From Mariannaea sp. PMI_226 (Eukaryota; Ascomycota; Sordariomycetes; Hypocreales; Nectriaceae): 64,000 bases of DNA. The notes below the pieces were generated by a model that made no database searches, was not told where the DNA came from, and was given only the letters and a program-made list of their open reading frames with translations. Positions 56,085 through 64,000 of the stretch are shown one piece after another. Location of the stretch: the NCBI GenBank assembly GCA_024336345.1, contig JANFOG010000005.1, forward strand, positions 2,232,001 to 2,296,000, in the 5' to 3' direction. The translations under genes were made by a program, and so were the position numbers. Numbering within the stretch: position 1 is the first letter of the stretch; every line of letters starts with the position of its first letter.

Positions 56085-58093
56085 GTCTAGGTAGCTTTTC
56101 TGAGGCTACTAGACACGCGGCGCATTTAGACGGAGTAATGTGGCGTGAATATATCCCCAGTCTGGGATGTGTTTGGTTCGGGACTTTGCGATTGGGGGAG
56201 GCAGGAATGACGGGAATTGGGCGATGTTAGATGCGTCAATTTAAATACATTAAATTTATCAAAAGGGTTCATATGTCTATCTATGTTAATGATGTCTCTG
56301 GCGCTGGGGTAGGGGAAACTTCGTCCTGCCTTTCACCCTCTGTTCATTAGTCATTTCACGCCCGCCACAATACTCTGTCTCACACCCATACTCACCAGAA
56401 CCTGTGGTGTAATAATATTCGGTTCGTTACATTAACTATGTTATGTTAAAACGTTTTGCTGCCTGAATTTTCTGCATGTCGTCTGGAGGTAACTTGGTGC
56501 GAAACTGCTCATTAGTCGAGATGGCAACCATTTCTTTTGAACCATCTGATTGCTGATTGGATCAGCTAGCGGTTTGGGAAATGATGACGGCGTTTACAGG
56601 ACAGTCTAAACAGTGCTACTATAGAAAGTGTGTGGGTATGGACTCAGTGAGATCGCTCCTGTGGGGTTGGCAAACGACAATATAGATAGATATAAGAAGA
56701 AGAAAATGCAAGCAAAGGTCTACTCTCAGTTTTATCCCATAACTACCTACCCATCAATGGAACTACAGCACTGAAGTAGGAAAAAGGCGGTGACGAGGAA
56801 GTGGTGATGGTCTGGTGCGCTGAAAGTATTTAGACGAATGGACATGATGTCATTGTAGATCTGGTTATTTAATAATGACCGGACGATGTCCTGCTGATCA
56901 AGAAAATAATGTCTGAGTAGATGGCTAGTTATTGAGTAGAAAGGTTTAAGTCAGAATAAAGCCTTTTTTTTTTTTTTTTTACGAATTGATTACGCGCGTG
57001 TAATTATAGATATTCTGTTTACTCAAAACTAAAAGAAACTCCAATCTGGATTATGATGTCTAGCTGCTGAGGGCAAGTTTGTTTACATCCGTTGGACCCC
57101 TTCTAGCCTACCTGCAGGTTGATTGGGGGTCGAGGCTTCTTCAGTTTGCTTTGGTGGGTACGGTACCTGTACGTTTTCGTACCTGGCTTTTGAAAATAGA
57201 AGGCAACTTGGCTAAGTACAACGAAAGCCTCTTCTTCCACTTGTACGAAATTTTGTCATATGAACTTATTTATCAATAGCAAAAGCCCAAAGTTCTTCTG
57301 TAGGAGGGTATTCTAAAATATAACAAATACTCTATCTTCACCTTCTGTTTGTTGAATAGCTGCCTGGTTGCTTGTTACCAAACAATGTGATAACTCGAGC
57401 ACGATGTAAGTTTGGTACCTGCCCACTGTGGTACTCAAAGGTATGCCTAATAAACGTAATGGAAGGCAGGCATCGAACCGCCAGCTTCGTTCAAGTATGG
57501 AAGTCAAGCTGGGTGGTACGATGCCTTCGTACTGCCTAAGGTGTATCAGGTATCTATACAAAGTATCCCTCGCTTTATGTACCTTTAGTTAGGTATCGTA
57601 TACTAGTATATACAGCTTCCTGAGGATCCCGAAGTCTCCACCTCAACTCCACCTCCCACCTCTGGCCTCCACCCTCAGTCCCTCAGTCCCCACCTCCACA
57701 ACACGTTCTCTTCCGGAAGCGTCACCAGCGGGATCTTCGAAAAAGTCGCCTGCTTTGCCTTGCCTGGTCTCTCGCCCAAAAAAAAAACATAAACAACACA
57801 GCAGCCCCAGAACGCGGCACACGGGCCCCCCTTCTTCCCGCGCCATCACCCACGCAACCGCGCATCGCACGCATCGCACGCACCGCACCCTGCCCGCCCA
57901 CTGCCCGCCCACCTACCCACCAAGGTCCCCATCATCATCGTCATCTACACCATCAAACCCCCCCCATCGCCACTTAGTTGCTCCTCCTACAGCATCCCTC
58001 ATCATCGTTGTTTACCTCCGCCAATTGACACCCATTGCCTTGCATCGTTGGCATCGCCTCGTCTTCGCGACATCGTCCATATCACTTTTCACA
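56085..58093. other. Intergenic region after the secreted-protein gene
   Basis: No supported gene. A T run of 17 lies at 56964-56980. GTACGGTACCTGTACG lies near 57157-57172. The last 450 bases before the next gene are rich in C and CT, with CGCACGCATCGCACG repeats, as in a leader. Confidence 0.55.
56964..56980. repeat. T17 homopolymer
   Basis: Seventeen T in AT-rich non-coding DNA downstream of the secreted-protein gene. Confidence 0.9.
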
Positions 58094-59522
58094 ATGGCTA
58101 CCTGGTTGCACAACCAGCGTAAAGGCGACCTTGTCGAGCTCGCCGAAAAGGTCGGCCTCGAGAAGTAGGTTCCACCATCACCAACCATAGACATGCGCAT
58201 TCTTTCCCTCCCGGGCCACACTGTATGCGGGTGTTGTTGCATCCGCTGCCTGTTGGCTTTTGCGCCTTCAACGCGCAGCTTTCGTTGCGGCCTTGTTCAT
58301 GCCCTTGAAGACCTCTTGCGACGCGTTTGCGTTATGCGCTCCATAGCCATTCCTGAAATACGCAAAAACTAGGCGGGCACGAAGAATACAAAAAGACTCC
58401 ATACGCTGACTTGCGACTGAATCTAGCTATGAAGCATTCAAAAAGCTCGAGCTTGCATCCGCGCTCGATACCTTCCTTGCTGAGAACGAGGCGCGCTTCG
58501 TCTCCAACCCAGACCTGACGGGCTACTTCAACAGCCGTTCCAGGGCCTTAGGTTCTCCTGTGAAGAGGGAGATTCGCAAGGATGAAGATGATGCGCCTCT
58601 AAAGGTTCCTCGTCGACGACCTGTCAAATCAAAGTTGGCTGAAGAAATAACCCCGGAGTAAGTGATCCCAATAGAAGAGAAGAATCATGCCCGGTTCGCG
58701 CATCCTCGCGCGTCTCACTTCGCGCTTGGAGCAACATGGGATAGGAAGCTTCTGCTAGAAAGGCGACACCCAAAAGCTGACCCAGTCTTTCATTATGATA
58801 GAAGCGATGAGCATCCAGAAGCATCATCAACCGCTCTTATCGAGACTCCTGGCCGCAGCCTGTCTCAGGTCGCCGCCCGAATTCCCCTGCCCGCCACGCC
58901 TGCCGACGTCGCCTTGGCTGTCGACCGGTCAACTCAAGTCGTGCGCCAGCGAGTCTCGTCCATTTACCAAGAAAGCGGCATCACCGAGGTCAGCCATGCG
59001 ACGCGTGCGACGCTGAGCACTGTCACCAGCATTCTGTTTTGTGTTGCCGCCTTCGAGCTCTGGAACATCCGACCAGAGATTCTCGCCAACACATTCGCTT
59101 TCACTATTCCTGCCATCGAGTTCCTCGGTACTCCAGACTACCCTGTTTATGTCCCTGACATGTTTTTGCTCCTCACCTCGAGCTTTTGGTCGCCAGCCTG
59201 GACTTGGGCTGTGACCAGCGCCATCGTTCCCAGCTTTATGGGCTACTACTTCAACCTGAGCGCAAATACTTCCAGCTCTTCTAGTCGGCGCCGTTCCATT
59301 GGTCGCAATGCCGACTATGTCGTTGACCCTCTGACTTTCAGCATTGTCAAGGCCGTGTTGTCATACGTAGTCTACGCCGAAGGCGTAACTTTCAATGGCA
59401 TCCTGTCCGAGTCTTCCATTCTACGCCTTAACAAAGCTGTGTACGGGGGCTACAAGGGGATGCTCGTTGGCACAGCTATTACTGCCCTCGTCAGCATTTA
59501 CGATGCTGTCCTGAGGAAGTAA
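58094..59522 (+). CDS. Conserved fungal multi-span membrane protein of unknown function
   Basis: Three exons: 58094-58164, 58427-58657 and 58802-59522. The introns are 262 and 144 bp (GTAGGT and GTAAGT donors). The product is 340 residues. The N-terminus (about 1-60, WLHNQRKGDLVELAEKVGLEN...LASALDTFLAEN) forms two amphipathic helices resembling a SAP-like fold. A basic, Pro-containing linker (about 65-120) follows. The C-terminal half has several hydrophobic segments: about 170-187 (TSILFCVAAFELW), 205-250 as one or two spans, 275-295, and a final one near 315-335 (GMLVGTAITALVSIY). I do not recognise a named family. A SAP-like module on an integral membrane protein could suggest a nuclear-envelope location, but this is speculation. 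Exon joins were set by phase and by GA|A completing a Glu codon. Confidence 0.75.
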
Positions 59523-59960
59523 AGGTTCTATGCTGTATTGCTCAGGATGCTGGGATGTGCCACCGATCATCGATCTTGGCATTTGTCTCCAACATTTTAC
59601 GTGAATGAAAGGCACCTCTTGAATGTCATCCCTCCTTTCTTGCCGCGTTGAGAAGACGTAGGCAGTGGTTGGCGTGGCATCGTGTTCCCAGAATCAGACC
59701 TTTTGGCTGCATATGCAAAAAAATTGCGCAATCACTTTCTTCATTCGCAACTTTTTATGCTTCTCCTTCCAATTTTTTTTAAAGGGAGAAGCACCTTCGC
59801 TCGCTGTGGCGTTTAGGGTGTTAGCGGCGTCTTGGGGGAGAGGGACTTTTGATACCTTGGGAGGTTTTTGCTCTTCACCAACGTGCCGTCGTTCAGGTCC
59901 TTGTTCTGGACTATGGTCTACCTTATCCCGCGTATTGCTCTTTGCCCCTGGTACCGGAGC

Positions 59961-59984
59961 ATATATATATATATATATATATAT
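59961..59984. repeat. (AT)12 microsatellite
   Basis: Twelve AT units about 440 bases downstream of the membrane-protein gene stop, probably in or beyond its 3'-UTR. Confidence 0.9.
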
Positions 59985-60510
59985 GGCTTCACATGGTGTA
60001 CTGGGTTGGGCTTTGCTTGCTCGTGCTGAAGACTTCTGAATGAGGTTTTCTTCTTATTTCCATTTTTTATTTCATTCGATTTTCAATTTTGTTTTTCTGA
60101 CTCTGACCGTGCCTCGGGACTCAGACCGACGACTGTTTTGGAGCTCAGTTTGATTCATGGGATGAAATTTGATTTCCTCGTCGAAACCCCCCCATTGTTG
60201 TTAGCTCGGCTATCTTTAGCTTTGCATTCTGCTTTTTCCGTTGTTTTTACACTCTTGTATTGTCTCTGTGATGGGAACCCGTGAAGGGGGGTTTGGGGAA
60301 AGGTGGAAGACGATAAACCCATCTCAGTCCTTCATCTTGTTTTCTTCTCTCTTTCTGGATTGGCGGGGGGGAGCAGCGTTGGGAATTGCGGCGCTTTTGA
60401 ATGAATGAATGAAGGGAAAGGCGGATGGATGGATGGGCTGGCTGGCTGGGTTTGGGTTCTTATACTGGGAATGAATATAGCGCATTTTTGACCTTGTTTT
60501 CTCTCTCTGC

Positions 60511-60530
60511 CTCTCTCTCTCTCTCTCTCT
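60511..60530. repeat. (CT)10 microsatellite
   Basis: Ten CT units in a wider CT-rich tract (about 60500-60533), non-coding. Confidence 0.85.
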
Positions 60531-62894
60531 CCCTTCAACCCTTTCACCTTTTTTGAAACTGTTTGGTTGGTGCATGCGTGTGTATGGGTTGTGTATGTAT
60601 GCGGCTGAGTGACGAGGCTGAGGTAATCCAATTTGCAGATCGACGAACGATGTGAACTGCATCTACAACTTACTTGTCTTTGACCAGTTTATCGGGGTTC
60701 ACCTCTATCTGAAACAGCGCTATTTTTGCAATAAGCTGTTGGAAGATCAGAAAAGGTTGTCTTCAACATTCGACTCAGTTTCTAGGATGACCATCCTCTA
60801 GATCGCTTAGCTTGTGGTGTGGACGCTCATCTATTCCTGGTTATAGTTTAGGTGAACTTGCCCCTAGATGCGACTTTTTGTCTCAGCTAATCTCGCAAAG
60901 ACGGCGTATTTGGGGGTTGAAGATAGATGATGAAATAGGTGTAGACCAGACTGAATCAGATCTCCTTCATTTTAATCACCGGATGCGCATCCATATGTAC
61001 CAAAAAAAAAAAATCTTCAGCCAAACGCGTTTTGCCCTTCTCCATCAGGAACGGCTCTTTCAAATAGGCAGTTGATAAATCCTTCGCCCTCTCCATATAC
61101 CAAATAATTACCCAAAGCCACCAGATAACCATGTAATATAGTGACATGACAGTTCTAGCTCAGGGATCATCCAAGGATACGAGGAACTGTATTTATCCAC
61201 ACCTGGTTGGTTACCAACGTAGTCCAGTTCCCCTTTAACCATTCCCCACTACCAGTACTACCACTACCCAGACCTTCTCTCCCTTTCACCATGATGCTGC
61301 TATCTCTGAGCTCGCCCTGCCGAAAGTTGGAGAGACCCAGAAAAAAAAAGGGAGATCACAAAAAATTGTCGGTATTCGAGCTCCCTTCACCATGCACATA
61401 AAGTACCCCAAGAGCCATTCTCAGCGAACTGATACCCCTCTCGTACCCCAGCGAGCTCCTGTCCCACTTCCTATCTCAAAGCTCGTCATTGTCTATGCCT
61501 TTTGAGTTCAACTCGTCAACCGTTCCGTACCTTATACGAAAGGGCCCAAAACAGTCCCGTTCAGCAAAAGCTTCCTTGGCGTAAGGAGTTGATGTAATCA
61601 GGTTCTTGGCTGCGTCATCGAGGCTATTTTGTAAACCCCCTCTCCCCCCTTCACTTGCCTCTTTTCTCGTTTCCCTTCCATAGGTAGGTAATGTCATTCC
61701 ATCCAATGATCGATGTTTGGTTAATACTTTCCGCCGTGAGGGATTGAAACAATTTGGAAAACATAATAAACAAATAAACACCCAACAATGCATAGCATAT
61801 CACATGCCTGGCCCTCCCTTTCCCTTTAACTTTGCCATAGAAGACTCGCCTAGTTGACTTTGATGGGCTCGCTTCCTACCCTTTTGCTAACGTTTCTAAC
61901 CTTCAATCCACTAACAAGTACCTATGCAGCCACGCAAACATAGCGACGTACTTGTGGTGGGCATGTGTAGCGTGCATATGGTGTAGCATTTATTAGCTAA
62001 ATCGCCTCGTTGGCTTAAATAAAAGTAAAAAAGTAAAGCCACTCTTCAACAAGACAACAGAACACGGTACAGCTCAGCACGGCACGGCACGGCACCTCAC
62101 TGGAAGAAGAACCAAAGAAAAAAAAACAGTTAAGTTGTCAATGTTGGGCGAGAACAATCAAATTGTTTTCAAACCTCATCTCAATTCCACTCCTAACTAC
62201 GACCTCTTCTAAAAAAACTAGATTGAATCTATACAAGCGCACCATGTTCACATTTGTCTTCCTAAAAAAAATCCCCCCAGCCCAAAACGCCCCGTAGCAT
62301 GGGCGGAGAACCCTTTCCGCTCCTGGTCCCGGTTGCCTCGTACCCAGAAACAACATGCCACACACATAAAAAAAAAAGATAGAAAAATAAAACAGACAAA
62401 AAAGGAACATGAGGTGGTTTAGCAAATAAAGTAAGAAGAGAAAGAACGAAGAAGGTGAAGTTTTGTGAATAAAGACAACGCAAAACATCGTCGTTCCCAG
62501 CCGAAGAGGGCGTTGGGGTTGGGGGTTCTGTATTAAGACGGATATCCCGATCTCGTTTTTTTTCTCGCTGGCCAATGTACCCAAACTTTGAATTGGAGAA
62601 TGAAAGAAGAAATGGTTCAAAAAAGTAATAAGGTGTCTAGGTGAGTTTGGTACGAGCCCGCTGAATGTTGGCGAGTGGATGAATTTCAATGGATGCAGAT
62701 GCGCGTTGACTCCTCCCTTTCATGATGAATTGCTATGTGAGTTTTCGGCGTGCCTTGGTGGTCGTGGGGTATATTTGTACGGATGCCCTCCTCCCCTTGC
62801 CTGCGAGATGCGTATGTGCGTGTGATGTCTGATCGTGTGCTGTGATAGTGAGGGATGGTTTGCCTGGTTCATAACGGCAGTGTAGACGGATCAT

Positions 62895-64000
62895 TTACTT
62901 TTCCGATGGGTGCTCGAACTTGATGGGATGAACCAGCAGTCCACGCATGCAAAGTCGGCCACTACTTGAAGGATCCATCTCCTCTCCCTTGCCACCTCGC
63001 TCGCGTCCCTCGTTGGCACGTCCACCGTGCTTGCCACGGCCATCCATCTGAGCGTAGCCTAGCCAGCGGCGCCATAACAGACCTGCAAACTCGCTGTTGA
63101 AGTACCAACTGGTACCCTTGTGGTTATGCTCATTGAGCTGATCGAAGGGACTGCCTGGTCCAGAGGTTGAGTGGTCACGGCCGGCATTGAAGGCGCTGTC
63201 AATCTCGCTGAATGGATACCAGGCGCGATCAAGATACACAGGGTGGGGGGCATACACGCCCTTCATTCCATGGTGGAGTGCCACAGTTGGCGGGAACATT
63301 TCGGAGAACATGGTGTGGTGGTATCGCCAAACTTCCTCGTGCATAGCCATGAGGAGGCGGCGGGAAAGACGCGAAGCCGTGATAATAGCGCAGCGACGAG
63401 GGGGGGGAGACTTGTAACCCGTGGCGTCGTCCGAGAAGACCCAGCCGGATTGCTCCGTATCGAACAAGGGGTTGAGAGTGATAATATCGGCTTCCTCGCC
63501 AACACCACACTTGGATCGATCTGCGCTATCAGCGCAGGTGGGAGGCATCATGGACTGACCCCACTCATCATGGCGCAATTGCTCCTTGCCATCGAAGGAG
63601 AGGGGTCCGAAAATGGGCGCGCGACCGGAAGCGATGGTATCCCGCTGGACAGTTTCGCTGAAGTTCTCGAAGCTGCCGTGGTAAGGGGGGATGTAGTAAC
63701 GAGCGCTGCGCTCCCAGAGGAGGGTACGGGGCTGCTTGGCAGCCCATTTGGCCAAGCGGTCGAAAAACTCGTAGTAGCTGCCGAGATAACGCATGTCCAT
63801 CTCCCAGTTCCAATAATGTTCGTATTCAGGATGCTGGAGGGCGAAAACCTGGAGAGGGAAATGGGCACTGCGGTAAATACCATGGACATCTGCGCCACTG
63901 GGATTTTCGATGGGATCGGGGAATCGGCCAGGGTACATAAGTCTCATTTGAGGCTCGCTCCAGAGGGAAACCAGACCTCGGAATTCAGCGGGGACGTTGT
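62895..64000 (-). CDS. DUF3405-family protein, C-terminal part (cut by window edge)
   Basis: The minus strand is open from the right edge to the TAA at 62895-62897, giving about 367 residues, so the 5' part lies outside. The visible part contains PGRFPDPIENPSG, EHYWNWEMDMRYLGSYYEF, NPLFDTEQSGWVF and SSEIDSAFN-like segments. The YWNWEMDxRYxG block is the hallmark I recall for DUF3405, a fungal family resembling glycosyltransferases and usually secreted or Golgi-located. Substrate and role are unknown. The in-frame Met at 63947 is not taken as the start because coding sequence continues upstream (NVPAEFRGLVSLWSEP). No intron is needed here. Confidence 0.75.
   Translation of the reverse strand, partial: NVPAEFRGLVSLWSEPQMRLMYPGRFPDPIENPSGADVHGIYRSAHFPLQVFALQHPEYEHYWNWEMDMRYLGSYYEFFDRLAKWAAKQPRTLLWERSARYYIPPYHGSFENFSETVQRDTIASGRAPIFGPLSFDGKEQLRHDEWGQSMMPPTCADSADRSKCGVGEEADIITLNPLFDTEQSGWVFSDDATGYKSPPPRRCAIITASRLSRRLLMAMHEEVWRYHHTMFSEMFPPTVALHHGMKGVYAPHPVYLDRAWYPFSEIDSAFNAGRDHSTSGPGSPFDQLNEHNHKGTSWYFNSEFAGLLWRRWLGYAQMDGRGKHGGRANEGRERGGKGEEMDPSSSGRLCMRGLLVHPIKFEHPSEK

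Larger units (their letters stand above)
59523..62894. other. Long intergenic region before the DUF3405 gene
   Basis: 3.4 kb with no supported gene; it lies between two 3' ends. Microsatellites are common: (AT)12 at 59961-59984, GAAT and GGAT short repeats near 60398-60440, and (CT)10 at 60511-60530. GCACG units are near 62078-62095. The minus-strand frame 62138-62689 is hydrophobic only because of T-rich DNA and probably reflects the 3'-UTR of the DUF3405 gene. Confidence 0.5.

Noticed and set aside
57463..57520. A GGCGGTTCGATGCC-like B-box on the minus strand, suggesting a tRNA
   Set aside because: The T-arm does not pair properly and no matching A-box, anticodon arm or acceptor stem could be built around it.
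62138..62689. A 183-codon hydrophobic minus-strand frame
   Set aside because: Its hydrophobicity comes from T-rich DNA downstream of the DUF3405 stop; better explained as 3'-UTR.

Overview
The window is nuclear DNA from a filamentous ascomycete fungus. The genes are broken by short spliceosomal introns (mostly 50-130 bp, GT...AG, with CTRAC-like branch points), lie on both strands without operons, and are separated by long intergenic stretches with CT-rich leaders, homopolymer runs and recurrent TACCTA/TAGGTA words. Protein similarity (an 876-residue FacB, a Pof3-type F-box/TPR protein, DUF3405, an 1810-residue PLD1) points to Sordariomycetes, perhaps Hypocreales; the order is an inference from recall, not from a tree.

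Layout, left to right: a 3'-truncated GH47 alpha-mannosidase (1-625, -); the NMD helicase UPF1 (-) divergent from the U3 snoRNP protein IMP4 (+); a plasma-membrane t-SNARE of the Sso1 type (+), convergent with the mitochondrial import receptor TOM70 (-); an aminodeoxychorismate lyase-like PLP enzyme (+); a Pof3-like TPR/F-box/LRR protein (+), convergent with a YchF-type GTPase with a TGS domain (-); a SET-domain lysine methyltransferase (+); a 5.9 kb gene-poor stretch in front of the acetate/gluconeogenesis activator facB (+); a Pgc1-like phosphodiesterase (+); the Paf1-complex subunit RTF1 (-) divergent from the ubiquinone hydroxylase COQ7 (+); a giant phospholipase D1 (-); a cytochrome P450 (+); a decayed DUF4246 fragment; an AT-rich tract; a small Cys-rich secreted protein (+); an unrecognised multi-span membrane protein (+); and the C-terminal part of a DUF3405 protein (-) running off the right edge.

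Most of the window is conserved housekeeping DNA: RNA surveillance and ribosome biogenesis, vesicle fusion, mitochondrial import and ubiquinone synthesis, transcription elongation, lipid signalling. The genes do not form one pathway. The accessory part is 52.1-57 kb (P450, DUF4246 relic, AT-rich DNA, orphan secreted protein). I found no rRNA gene, convincing tRNA, CRISPR array, intact transposon or clear biosynthetic cluster. Exon boundaries below were set by hand from splice signals, reading phase and family similarity; none has transcript support here.
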